Part shown: in pieces, positions 9,503 to 17,841 of the stretch | Layout: each line of letters opens with the position of its first letter | Numbering within the stretch: position 1 is the first letter of the stretch | Assembly: GCA_024398665.1 (NCBI GenBank) | Contig: JAKSIS010000026.1 | Span: 1 to 32,423 of the forward strand | Origin: Bacteroidaceae bacterium | GTDB taxonomy: Bacteria > Bacteroidota > Bacteroidia > Bacteroidales > Bacteroidaceae | Direction of reading: 5' to 3' | Length of the DNA: 32,423 nt | The notes under the pieces: generated by a model | What the model saw: only the letters and a program-made list of their open reading frames with translations | Told to the model about the DNA's origin: nothing | Database searches by the model: none | Program-made: the position numbers and the translations under genes

Positions 9503-10741
9503 ATGGGTTTTGTCATTGTCCTTACGCTGTTCATTGAGGCAGGAGTGCTGCTTTATCTTGAACGTAAGGCATGGAACACCCTTCTCACGCCGTTGAATTT
9601 CCTGCTCATCCCATACCTTGTGGTGCTGCTGGTTTCCATGATCATGTCAGGCCGGTCGGGGTTTGTGGAATTCTACTATCCCAGCATAGTGATATGGATT
9701 GCAGGCCTGGTCATGTTCGCCATACCCAGTCTGGCAATATCGGGCTTTGCCCAGAAGAATGACGTGAAACCCTTCAAGACCGATATCAGCGACGGACGCA
9801 TACCGCCCCTGTTCGTACTTGTGGGAATGATGCTGGTCCTGATGTTCGCTTACCGGCTCATGTCGACAGTACGCAGTTCGGAATTCATAATAGGGTCCGA
9901 TGAATTTGCCGAAGAGTTTGCCGGATTCGGCTTCTGGGGACACCTGAAACGGTTCTGCAGCGTCATGCTCATGCTGTTCATCTATTATCTGAACAGGAAC
10001 CAGCGCTGGATATGGTTCTTTATCATTGCTTTCTTCACTGTCAACGTGATAAACATGGTCAAGGGAACCATGATCATACCCTGTGTGGTGGGTGTGCTTA
10101 TGCGTCTGGCATCGGGCAAGATGAGGATTGACGCCCGTTTCCTTACCATACTGTGCCTGTCGGCAGTGGGCGTTTTCTTCCTGACCTTCCTTCTGGCCAT
10201 TGTGGTGGTGAACAAGATGGAGGTTACGGACCGGATTGTCCTGTGGATATTCCAGCGCTTTGTCCACTATTTCTCAAGCGGTACGCTGGGACTGAGCGTT
10301 GACATGCAGATGGGATTCCCCGACAGCGGTGAATTCCAGGTGATATGGACTCCTTTCATAAACATTCTGAACCAGCTGAACGGCAGCGGCGAAGTCCTTT
10401 CGCCGGTGAACCCCACCTTCCATTTCACAGGCATCAGTCTGACAAACGTGCGTACGTTCTTCGGAACGCTGTACATATACACAAACCACCTTCAGTTCTG
10501 TCTCTACAGCATGGGACTGAGCGCATTCTGCTATTCGCTCAAGGTGCTGTCCCAGCGATTCGACAACCTGTACACCAACACTGTGTACTATTATTTCTGC
10601 GGCCTTCTGGCCATGGGGTGGTTCGAATTCTATTTCTTCCATCTGGACATAATCGAGATACCGGTAATGCTGATGCTGCTGCATTTTGCTGACTGGGCTT
10701 TCCTGGGCCGCCGGTATCCTGCAAAACTTGAAACGGCATGA
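9503..10741 (+). CDS. Wzy-like oligosaccharide repeat-unit polymerase
   Basis: A 412-residue, highly hydrophobic inner-membrane protein with about 10-12 predicted helices. It has a large polar loop in its second half (around 275-315) like those of O-antigen/repeat-unit polymerases. Polymerase sequences are too variable for motif proof. The call rests on topology plus position between the Wzz-like gene and glycosyltransferases, in a cluster that otherwise lacks a polymerase. The start ATG is 9 nt after the previous stop, and its end overlaps the next gene by ATGA, suggesting translational coupling. Confidence 0.78.
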   Translation: MGFVIVLTLFIEAGVLLYLERKAWNTLLTPLNFLLIPYLVVLLVSMIMSGRSGFVEFYYPSIVIWIAGLVMFAIPSLAISGFAQKNDVKPFKTDISDGRIPPLFVLVGMMLVLMFAYRLMSTVRSSEFIIGSDEFAEEFAGFGFWGHLKRFCSVMLMLFIYYLNRNQRWIWFFIIAFFTVNVINMVKGTMIIPCVVGVLMRLASGKMRIDARFLTILCLSAVGVFFLTFLLAIVVVNKMEVTDRIVLWIFQRFVHYFSSGTLGLSVDMQMGFPDSGEFQVIWTPFINILNQLNGSGEVLSPVNPTFHFTGISLTNVRTFFGTLYIYTNHLQFCLYSMGLSAFCYSLKVLSQRFDNLYTNTVYYYFCGLLAMGWFEFYFFHLDIIEIPVMLMLLHFADWAFLGRRYPAKLETA

Positions 10742-11685
10742 CAGCAGTGATAATCATAAACTGGAACGGGGCCGATGACACCATTGAGTGCCTCAAGTCG
10801 CTTGAAAAGGCAGGCGGCAGTTTCCGTGTCACGGTTGCCGACAACGGTTCGACTGATGACAGCGTGAGCCGTATCAGGGCCTTTGCCGCTGGGCTGTCCT
10901 ATGAGACCGATGTCCTTGAACTGGGTGAGAACTGGGGCTTTGCCGTCGGAAACAACAAGGCCATAGCATTTGCACGCTCCTACAGTCCTGATTCATATCT
11001 GCTGCTTAACAACGATACGGTAGTGACACTGGGCTTTCTGGAAAGGATTCAGAACTATCGTAGAGAGCATCCTGAAACTGCTGTCCTGGGTCCTCTGGTG
11101 AACTATTACAGTGACAGGGAGCGTATCTGGTCCTGCGGCGGCAGGCTTGTGTTCGGTTCCAGAAAGGCGTATTACCGTGACATGAAGGTGGCTGACATTC
11201 CGCATGGCGGCGTCATTCCGGTATCATTCATATCGGGCTGTGCGCTGTTTGCCAGTTCCAGCCTGCTGGACAGTGAAGGCCGTCTGCTCAGCGAACGGTT
11301 CTTCTTTGGCGAGGAGGACTACGAATTCGCACTGAGAATGCGCCGCCGTGGAGAGAAAATGGCAATCCTGACAGATTCCGTCATATATCACAAGGTGGGC
11401 GTATCGGCAGGAAAGGCATCGGGACAGAAGGCTATAGGCCGTCATTACATTTATTATCTGGGCCGTCTGATAGTGGTGCGTGAGCATTACAGTTCTCTTG
11501 AAGCTGCCATAATACGTCTCATAAGCCGTCCCAAATGTATCAGGTGGTTCATGAATGACGGTCTTGAGCGGAAGGCTGCGAAAATACTCACTGACCGGCT
11601 CATGTATGAATCACGCACCAGATACGGAATAAGCCGGGAGGATTTCATGTCAATTGTGACAGACGGCACTTATTTTGAAAACTGA
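10738..11685 (+). CDS. Family 2 glycosyltransferase (rhamnosyltransferase-like)
   Basis: A 315-residue inverting glycosyltransferase with a GT-A fold, acting at the cytoplasmic face on lipid-linked repeat units. It begins directly with the nucleotide-binding strand (TAVIIINWNGADDT), followed by VADNGSTDDS, the metal-binding NND of LLLNNDTVV, and FFFGEEDYEFALRMRRRG. That last motif is the GEED(Y)xxxxR signature common in WbbL-type rhamnosyltransferases. The rhamnose assignment is only suggestive. The start overlaps the polymerase stop (ATGA). Confidence 0.9.
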   Translation: MTAVIIINWNGADDTIECLKSLEKAGGSFRVTVADNGSTDDSVSRIRAFAAGLSYETDVLELGENWGFAVGNNKAIAFARSYSPDSYLLLNNDTVVTLGFLERIQNYRREHPETAVLGPLVNYYSDRERIWSCGGRLVFGSRKAYYRDMKVADIPHGGVIPVSFISGCALFASSSLLDSEGRLLSERFFFGEEDYEFALRMRRRGEKMAILTDSVIYHKVGVSAGKASGQKAIGRHYIYYLGRLIVVREHYSSLEAAIIRLISRPKCIRWFMNDGLERKAAKILTDRLMYESRTRYGISREDFMSIVTDGTYFEN

Positions 11686-11686
11686 C

Positions 11687-12895
11687 ATGGAGAAGGGCGG
11701 AAGACAGGTCATAATGCTTTACGGTGCTACCTTCCTGGGGGCTGTGCTGAATTTTGCGGCATCGAAAGTGAATACCGATGTCCTTGATCCGGCACAGTAC
11801 GGTGACGTGCGTTATGTGCTTAACATCATACAGCTCATGTCATGGGTGGTCCTGTTCGGATGGTTCATGTCCGGGAGCCGCCTGCTGGCCCTGTCCGATG
11901 ATGCGGAATACCGCTCCAGAATACGCGGCGCCCTGCTGCTGTTCCTGTCCGCAGCCGCCTTGCTGCTTATGACCGCCACGGCTGCAGCCGGACTGCTTCA
12001 TGATACGCCGCTGAGATTCCTTTTTTTCTGTGCCGTTCCCGTGGCCGCGTATCCGCTGCTCACGAACTACATGAACACCACGGCACAGGGTGACAACCAT
12101 ATAGGACGGCTGGCGCTGGCCAGGGTGCTGCCGGTTATGTGCTACATACCCATAGCCCTGATCCTTTTCCGCCGGAGTGACAGTGTGGCCCCTCAGACCG
12201 TGCTGTGGCTTCACTGGGGCGTATGCACACTTGTTCTTCTGGCAATAGTCTTTTCCACGTGGCCTTCATTCCGGAACCTGAAGCCGGTCTTTTCCGCACT
12301 GAGGCAGGAGAACAGGGAATACGGTATACAGCTGTACTGGGGTTCACTGGCCATGGTTGCGACAAACTATCTGGCTGGTGTGACATTGGGATGGTTCGGT
12401 GAAGCTGACAACACCAACGTGGGGTTCTACACGCTTGCCCTGTCACTTGCACAACCGCTTTCATATCTGCCGGGAATTGTGGGTACGACATATTTCCGCA
12501 GGTTTGTCCATGAGGACCGCATACCTGGACGGGTTCTTGCAGTCACTGTGGCGCTGACAGTGCTTACCTGCATCGGATTCATAATTCTTGTAAGACCTGT
12601 AGTCAGCCTGTACAAGGAGTCCTACGCTCCGGTTGCCGGATATGCCTCACTCCTGTCACTGGGATTCTGCATACACGGCCTGGGGGACATGATAAACCGC
12701 TATCTCGGTTCACACGGGCAGGGGCGAAGCATAAGGAACAGCAGTTTCTTCTGCGGCGGCGTGAAGATTGCCGGATCGCTGCTGTTTGTATGGCTGTGGA
12801 ACATCAACGGCGCCATTCTGACAATGGTTCTCAGTTCAGCGGTCTATACCTTGTCTCTTTTCATCCAATATCGTTCATATGTAAGGAACAAATGA
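11687..12895 (+). CDS. Wzx-like polysaccharide flippase
   Basis: A 402-residue membrane protein with about 12 predicted helices and the repeated hydrophobic pattern of the MOP/PST exporter superfamily. It is expected to flip the undecaprenyl-linked repeat unit across the inner membrane. The frame also has a TTG at 11675, overlapping the previous gene, but the ATG at 11687 lies 1 nt after the previous stop and is preferred. It is somewhat shorter than typical Wzx proteins (over 450 residues). Function is inferred from hydropathy, an N-terminal stretch typical of the family and the cluster context. Confidence 0.82.
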   Translation: MEKGGRQVIMLYGATFLGAVLNFAASKVNTDVLDPAQYGDVRYVLNIIQLMSWVVLFGWFMSGSRLLALSDDAEYRSRIRGALLLFLSAAALLLMTATAAAGLLHDTPLRFLFFCAVPVAAYPLLTNYMNTTAQGDNHIGRLALARVLPVMCYIPIALILFRRSDSVAPQTVLWLHWGVCTLVLLAIVFSTWPSFRNLKPVFSALRQENREYGIQLYWGSLAMVATNYLAGVTLGWFGEADNTNVGFYTLALSLAQPLSYLPGIVGTTYFRRFVHEDRIPGRVLAVTVALTVLTCIGFIILVRPVVSLYKESYAPVAGYASLLSLGFCIHGLGDMINRYLGSHGQGRSIRNSSFFCGGVKIAGSLLFVWLWNINGAILTMVLSSAVYTLSLFIQYRSYVRNK

Positions 12896-12896
12896 C

Positions 12897-12904
12897 TACC
12901 TTTG
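12897..12904 (+). promoter_or_regulatory. Putative internal promoter before the GT4 gene
   Basis: TACCTTTG matches TAnnTTTG exactly and overlaps the end of the flippase gene region. Transcription would start near 12911, 24 nt before the ATG at 12935. The -33 region is poor. It may let the last three cluster genes be expressed separately. Confidence 0.4.
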
Positions 12905-12934
12905 TTTTCTGAAAACAGTCTGAAGGTAGTCCCT

Positions 12935-13978
12935 ATGAAGAAAAGTCTGTTATTTTTGGGTGCTCTTGATTACCCCAACGTCCCAAAGGCCGGTGACGCT
13001 GTCAAGAACCGCTATCTGCTGGACTTCTTCAAAAGGGAACTTGGTACGGTCGAATACGTTGACACGCAGCGCTGGAAGAGAAATCCGCTTATTCTGGCCC
13101 GTGTAATGCGATATCTGCTTTTCCACCGCTATGACAACATAGTCATTTCTACATCGAATGTAAGCGCGTACCGTCTTGTCAGGCTGACTGTGTCACTTCA
13201 CCTGAAAAGCAGGATATACTATTTCATGATTGGCGGCTATACGCCTGTCAAGATTAGGGACGGCGTCTACAGGGCTGAACCGTTCAGAAAACTTGAACGT
13301 ATTGTCGTAGAAGCTGACAAGGTGAGCGAACTGTACCATGAAGTCGGTCTGGACAACACATACAGGCTGTACAACTTCAAGCCAGTGCTCTTCGTTCCTG
13401 ATCTCTCAGTGCCTCATGAAGGTCCTCTGAGATTTGTTTTCCTTTCACGCCTGACCCGTTTGAAGGGCATATTCCACATACTTCAGTCAGCTGGTGACCT
13501 TAATGCCGCCGGTCTTGCCGGCCGTTTCAGCGTTGATTTCTATGGCCGTATCGATTCCGATATCGAAGAAGAATTCCTGGCCGGTGTCAGCAGACTGCCC
13601 AATGTCAGTTACAAAGGTTTCCTGAACATGGGTGAAGCTGACGGGTACAGGGTTCTGTCCGGATATGACGCCATGCTGCTGCCTACCATGCATGAGACTG
13701 AAGGTTTTCCGGGTGCGGTAGCCGATGCCGCCATTGCAGGCCTGCCGGTCATAGCATCGGACTGGCAGTATGCTCAGGAGATAATTGGTGACGGAGTTTG
13801 CGGCATGCTCTTTGCGACAGGGGACAATGCGGCGCTTACGGAAAGGATGCGCGCTGTCATCATAAACCGCAGTCTGCTTGAACCATTGCGCCGCAACGCG
13901 CTGGAACGCAGCAGTCTGTATGATATGGACAAAGTCCTTGACAGACATCTTATTGAAGAACTTGGAATGAACCGATAG
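12935..13978 (+). CDS. Family 4 glycosyltransferase
   Basis: A 347-residue retaining glycosyltransferase with a GT-B fold. The C-terminal Rossmann domain holds FLSRLTRLKGI (donor-binding region) and the acceptor/donor motif HETEGFPGAVADAAIAGLPV with its E-x7-E-like spacing. The frame can be extended to a TTG at 12902, but that codon lies within the promoter-like box. The ATG at 12935, after AAGGTAG, starts with the usual hydrophobic strand (KKSLLFLGALDYPN) and is preferred. The donor and acceptor sugars cannot be told. Confidence 0.9.
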   Translation: MKKSLLFLGALDYPNVPKAGDAVKNRYLLDFFKRELGTVEYVDTQRWKRNPLILARVMRYLLFHRYDNIVISTSNVSAYRLVRLTVSLHLKSRIYYFMIGGYTPVKIRDGVYRAEPFRKLERIVVEADKVSELYHEVGLDNTYRLYNFKPVLFVPDLSVPHEGPLRFVFLSRLTRLKGIFHILQSAGDLNAAGLAGRFSVDFYGRIDSDIEEEFLAGVSRLPNVSYKGFLNMGEADGYRVLSGYDAMLLPTMHETEGFPGAVADAAIAGLPVIASDWQYAQEIIGDGVCGMLFATGDNAALTERMRAVIINRSLLEPLRRNALERSSLYDMDKVLDRHLIEELGMNR

Positions 13979-13981
13979 GCT

Positions 13982-14878
13982 ATGGGGATGATTAGGAACA
14001 TGATCAAGGGAATCGCTTCAGCAATAGGGCGTAGAAATCCCGAACTCATTGTCAGAATTAGGTACTGGATGCGTTTCCACAAACGTCTGGATCTGGATAA
14101 TCCCAGGACCCTGAACGAAAAGATACAGTATCTCTCACTGAGAACAGACACAGCACAGTGGACACGTCTGACAGACAAGTACCAGGTCCGCGAATATGTT
14201 GCCAGCTGTGGTCTGGAGCATATCCTGAACCGTCTTTACGGTGTCTGGGACAATGCCGGCGACATTGATTTCAATTCCCTGCCGGACAGTTTCGTGATAA
14301 AGGCCACCCACGGTTCGGGCGACAGCATTATAGTTACAGACAAGTCCGCTGTCAACGAAGATGAAATGCGCAGGACCTTGGATGCCACACTCTCACAGAC
14401 TTACGGCCTTTCTGAAGGCAATCCGCACTATTCACGCATTGTCCCACGTATCATTGCAGAAGAACTGCTTGTGAATGACGAAGTGTCAGCCGTATATTCC
14501 AGTTCATTGATTGACTACAAGATATGGTGTTTCAACGGGCGCCCGGCCTATATATGGGCCTGCACGGGCAGAACAAAGACCAGCGCCAGGGTCATGACCT
14601 ATGACACGCAGTGGAACGCACATCCCGAATATTCAGTGTTCAACGACCACTACAGGCGTGACGGTATTATACCCAAGCCGGAGCGTCTTGAGGAGATGCT
14701 GTCAGTGGCTTCACGCCTGGCCGGCACGTTTCCTGTAGTCAGGGTTGACCTGTACAATCTGGCCGGCAGAATAGTATTCGGTGAGATGACATTCACCTCA
14801 CTGGGCGGTCTGATGAATTTCCATACAGATGAATTCCTGCTTCAGGCGGGGTCGGAGATTGTTCTGCCTGATTGTTGA
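13982..14878 (+). CDS. TupA-like ATP-grasp protein
   Basis: A 298-residue protein resembling the ATP-grasp TupA-like family (PF14305 type), named after a teichuronopeptide synthesis protein. Recognisable parts are LNEKIQYL, TDKYQVREYV, the nucleotide-binding FVIKATHGSG, and IDYKIWCFNGRP followed by a late MTFTSLGGLMNF acidic/metal-binding part. Such proteins occur in many capsule clusters and are thought to ligate an amino acid or similar acid to a sugar, or to act as a transferase; the exact role is not settled. The ATG at 13982 is 3 nt after the previous stop, and 13991 is an alternative. Its presence hints at a polymer with non-sugar substituents. Confidence 0.85.
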   Translation: MGMIRNMIKGIASAIGRRNPELIVRIRYWMRFHKRLDLDNPRTLNEKIQYLSLRTDTAQWTRLTDKYQVREYVASCGLEHILNRLYGVWDNAGDIDFNSLPDSFVIKATHGSGDSIIVTDKSAVNEDEMRRTLDATLSQTYGLSEGNPHYSRIVPRIIAEELLVNDEVSAVYSSSLIDYKIWCFNGRPAYIWACTGRTKTSARVMTYDTQWNAHPEYSVFNDHYRRDGIIPKPERLEEMLSVASRLAGTFPVVRVDLYNLAGRIVFGEMTFTSLGGLMNFHTDEFLLQAGSEIVLPDC

Positions 14879-14940
14879 AAACTTATTCCCATATCTGCCG
14901 CAATATCTTCCGTCCGGGTCCGTTGATATCAAAAAGAACG

Positions 14941-14948
14941 TATCTTTG
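14941..14948 (+). promoter_or_regulatory. Putative promoter of the last GT2 gene
   Basis: TATCTTTG is a perfect -7 box, with TTG at 14923-14925 as a possible upstream element at slightly short spacing. The predicted transcription start (about 14954-14955) coincides with the preferred ATG at 14954, so a leaderless mRNA is possible. Confidence 0.5.
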
Positions 14949-14953
14949 TGGGC

Positions 14954-15736
14954 ATGACTGACGGACTGGTATCAATAATAACCACACTCTACAATTCTGA
15001 GCCTTTCATAGCCAGGACTATCGAGTCTGTTCTGGCTCAGACCTACACCAATTGGGAGATGGTCATTACCGATGACTGTTCCATTGACAATGCTCCCGCC
15101 ATTGTTGAAAAGTATGCCGCATCGGATTCCAGAATACGTCTTCTGCGTCTGACAGAAAACGGTGGTCCCGGCGTTTCCCGCAACCATTCCATAGAAAATG
15201 CCAACGGCCGGTACATTGCTTTCCTTGACAGCGATGACACATGGGCACCTGACAAGCTTGAGAAACAGCTGGACCTTATGAAACGGACCGGCTGCGGAGT
15301 AGTCTATTCCAGTTACTACACCTGTGACGGCAATGATGTCATAACCGGTATGGTCAAGTGCCGCAAGAGCGTCAGGTACTGGCGTATGGTCTGCGACAAC
15401 GCCATAGGATTCCTTACAATGATGTACGACCGCAGCGTGACAGGTGACTGCCGTCTTCCTGAAATACGCAAGCGTCAGGACTGGGGTCTGAACATCCGTC
15501 TGCTCAAGGTATGCCGCATAGCATACGGCGTGCGTGAGCCTCTGGCATCATACAGGATACGCAAGGGGTCCGTTTCCCGCGACAAACTGTCACTGGCCAA
15601 GTACAACGTGGGCATTTACCGTGACGTTATGGGCTATTCAAGGGTAGGGGCCGTACTGATGTTCGGATTCGTGTTCCTGCCTTTCTATTTCGGCAAGAAG
15701 ATCCTGAATTTCGTGAAAACGCTGAATGTGGGCTGA
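14954..15736 (+). CDS. Family 2 glycosyltransferase
   Basis: A 260-residue GT-A glycosyltransferase. It opens with VSIITTLYNSEPFI, then TDDCSIDNA (nucleotide binding), GGPGVSRNHSI, the metal-binding FLDSDDTW, and RKRQDWGLNIRLL (the acceptor-side RxxxD/W region typical of WcaA-like enzymes). The C-terminus has a hydrophobic stretch (about 230-250) that may bind the membrane. A GTG at 14948 in the same frame lies within the promoter-like box, so I chose the ATG at 14954. It is the last gene of the polysaccharide cluster, 75 nt after the ATP-grasp gene, and its stop is 2 nt from the convergent antiporter gene. Confidence 0.92.
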   Translation: MTDGLVSIITTLYNSEPFIARTIESVLAQTYTNWEMVITDDCSIDNAPAIVEKYAASDSRIRLLRLTENGGPGVSRNHSIENANGRYIAFLDSDDTWAPDKLEKQLDLMKRTGCGVVYSSYYTCDGNDVITGMVKCRKSVRYWRMVCDNAIGFLTMMYDRSVTGDCRLPEIRKRQDWGLNIRLLKVCRIAYGVREPLASYRIRKGSVSRDKLSLAKYNVGIYRDVMGYSRVGAVLMFGFVFLPFYFGKKILNFVKTLNVG

Positions 15737-15751
15737 TCCTACATGCGCAGC
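15721..15751. terminator. Stem-loop at the convergent GT2/antiporter ends
   Basis: ATGTGGG (15726-15732) pairs with CCTACAT (15738-15744, one G-U wobble) around a 5-nt loop, extended by GCTG/CAGC after an internal loop. It spans both stop codons of the convergent genes. There is no U-run on either side, so intrinsic termination is uncertain. Confidence 0.3.
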
Positions 15752-17787
15752 ATCTTGAGGAAGTCACGCTCCGTGCGGACTGACTGGTCTGTGCTGCCCT
15801 TCAACGTGTGTGCCGGCGGGAATATCAGCATGGTGCTGAATTCCGTTTCAGGCATGTGTATGCGTTCATACAGATGCAGGAACGCGCGTGACGCGTGGCT
15901 TTCGCTTTCACGCGTACCTATTATTATGAGCAGATGGTCACTGTGCAGGCCGCTTATGACCCAGTGCATGTCAGCGGTTTCACTGACTTCATTGTATGTT
16001 ACGCGGCCGCTGGAGAAGTTCAGGCCCGTGCCGCGGACGGCTGCAATGGCCTGTTCCTTGCCGTAGAATTCAAATGCGCACCCAATGGCCATGCTTATGC
16101 TGAACACGCTTTCCATGCTCTTTTCAAATGCATCGTCCTGAATCACCGGGCCTGGAACGAGAACTGCAGTCCGGCGTATGGTGTTCATGGGGATTGCCAT
16201 GCGCTGCAGTATGATCTGGCTGTGGATCCGGTCTGTAAGCGGGTGTATAAGGCTTTCAAAGTAGGGCAGGTCAATGCTGTGTCTCAGCGGCAGTCCCATG
16301 ACCAGCGTTCCTGCCTCGAATTCATTCACGGCATGTACAATGCTGTCTATGATATTGTTTCCAAGACGGTTCTGTGTGGTGAACGGAATATCGGCCGATG
16401 CGGCTATTCTGGCAGCTTCCTCAAGTCGGCCTCTGCCGTCCTGCATGTATTTGGGCGCATGTTCGCCGCTGATAGTCACATACAGTCCCACTGTCTGCGC
16501 ATCATCACGGTGTCTGAGCGTGAGTGTCGTGTCCATAAGTGCCTGAAGGGTGTTTGACCCGGTAAGCATGACCAGCTGGCGGCCTGTGGCTGCAGGTTCA
16601 TCGGACTGGGTGTTCTGATGCAGGTCCTGCGCTCCCTTTTCAGTGATCACATTGCTCAGGATACATGTGAACAGAACTATCAGAACAGTGGCTGACAGTG
16701 CGTTGTCACTGATGGTTCCATATGAGAATGCGCCCATTGCTATTGCAAGTGCGCCGGCGGCATGCGAGCTGCTCAGGCCGAATACCAGCAGCCTGTCGTC
16801 GCGGCCAAATCCATTCGCTTTCTGGACCACCAGGGCGGCCAGCCATTTTGCTGCAGTTCCTGTCAGGAACAGTGCCAGAAAAATGTATATGACATCCCAG
16901 CTTTGGAGTGCCGCAGGCAGGTTTATCATCATTCCCGTGTTCAGCAGGAAGACCGGAACGAACAGCGTGTTGCCTACGAAATCAAGCCTGTTCATGAGCG
17001 GTGACGATTTCGGAATGTAACGGTTCAGGACTATGCCTGCCAGGAATGCGCCAATGATCGCATCAAGTCCTATCATCGAAGCGGCCGTGCAGCTTAGGGC
17101 CAGCATGATCATTATGAATAGGAAATGCGAGAAACTGTTTGTCACCGAATGGAAATATAACAGTGCGATTCGGGGATAGAAGAAGATAACCGCAGCAATA
17201 TACAGCGCCGTTTCAATGAGAAGCAGAATAAGTCCGTGGCCTTCACTGCCGCCGGCCGGATTGCCCACTGCATATATTATCAGTGCCAGCAGAATGGCGA
17301 CCAGGGCGCCGGAAACTGAAATGGTCACACTTTGGCGGCGTCCAAGACCGTACCGGCTTATTACAGGGTACGATACCAGAGTGTGTGATCCCATTATGCA
17401 GCCCATGACCGATGCGAACGGATGTGGAAGGCCCAGAATCATGGTGCATGCCAGATAGCACAAGGTCCATGGCAGGGCAAATGTGAGTATGCCGAATACG
17501 GCACCCCAGACCCTGTTGCGCTTCATTTCTTCAAGGTCTATTTCAAGACCGGCAAAGAACATTATGAACAGAAGCCCTATGTGGCTGAAGAAATCAAGCA
17601 CATCAGTCTGCTGCAGAATGCCGCACAGCCCGGGACCTGCTATGAGACCGGCAACAATGAGTCCGGCAATCTGCGGAAAGCGTATGCGCTTGCAAAGTAC
17701 CGGTACGAAAAGTACCAGAACAAGTACGACAAGGCATATCGATATGGAATCCTGAATGGGGAACATTGTTGAAAAGTTCTGTGTCAT
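15739..17787 (-). CDS. CPA2-family cation:proton antiporter with USP-like C-terminal domain
   Basis: A 682-residue inner-membrane transporter predicted to exchange Na+ or K+ for H+. The first 390 residues or so carry about 12 helices with family features: IRFPQIAGLIVAGLIAGP early, FFAGLEIDLEEM, and the ion-site region LDAIIGAFLAGIVLNR. A soluble tail of about 290 residues follows and resembles one or two universal-stress-protein folds (LVMLTGSN near its start, TLVMGLPLRHS later). There is no TrkA-N/RCK nucleotide-binding domain, unlike KefB/KefC. Ion specificity is unknown. The start used is the ATG at 17787; an internal Met8 is possible. It is divergent from the uvrD-type gene with only 54 nt between the start codons. 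Confidence 0.9.
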   Translation of the reverse strand: MTQNFSTMFPIQDSISICLVVLVLVLFVPVLCKRIRFPQIAGLIVAGLIAGPGLCGILQQTDVLDFFSHIGLLFIMFFAGLEIDLEEMKRNRVWGAVFGILTFALPWTLCYLACTMILGLPHPFASVMGCIMGSHTLVSYPVISRYGLGRRQSVTISVSGALVAILLALIIYAVGNPAGGSEGHGLILLLIETALYIAAVIFFYPRIALLYFHSVTNSFSHFLFIMIMLALSCTAASMIGLDAIIGAFLAGIVLNRYIPKSSPLMNRLDFVGNTLFVPVFLLNTGMMINLPAALQSWDVIYIFLALFLTGTAAKWLAALVVQKANGFGRDDRLLVFGLSSSHAAGALAIAMGAFSYGTISDNALSATVLIVLFTCILSNVITEKGAQDLHQNTQSDEPAATGRQLVMLTGSNTLQALMDTTLTLRHRDDAQTVGLYVTISGEHAPKYMQDGRGRLEEAARIAASADIPFTTQNRLGNNIIDSIVHAVNEFEAGTLVMGLPLRHSIDLPYFESLIHPLTDRIHSQIILQRMAIPMNTIRRTAVLVPGPVIQDDAFEKSMESVFSISMAIGCAFEFYGKEQAIAAVRGTGLNFSSGRVTYNEVSETADMHWVISGLHSDHLLIIIGTRESESHASRAFLHLYERIHMPETEFSTMLIFPPAHTLKGSTDQSVRTERDFLKMLRM

Positions 17788-17797
17788 TTTGACCTTA

Positions 17798-17805
17798 CGA
17801 AGGTA
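17798..17805 (-). promoter_or_regulatory. Putative antiporter promoter (TAnnTTCG variant)
   Basis: The minus strand reads TACCTTCG, one base from TAnnTTTG. The predicted start near 17791 would leave about 4 nt before the ATG. The box is part of the 54-nt divergent intergenic region shared with the helicase gene. Confidence 0.3.
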
Positions 17806-17825
17806 GTGATTTTTCTTTGATTTCG

Positions 17826-17833
17826 TAACTTCG
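17826..17833 (+). promoter_or_regulatory. Putative helicase promoter (TAnnTTCG variant)
   Basis: TAACTTCG is one base from TAnnTTTG. The predicted transcription start near 17840 is 2 nt before the ATG at 17842, implying an extremely short leader. The -33 region is unclear. Confidence 0.3.
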
Positions 17834-17841
17834 CGAATCGT

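Noticed and set aside
15895-16557. Plus-strand open frame of 220 codons
   Set aside because: It is antisense to the antiporter C-terminal domain, with unlikely amino-acid composition and no promoter.
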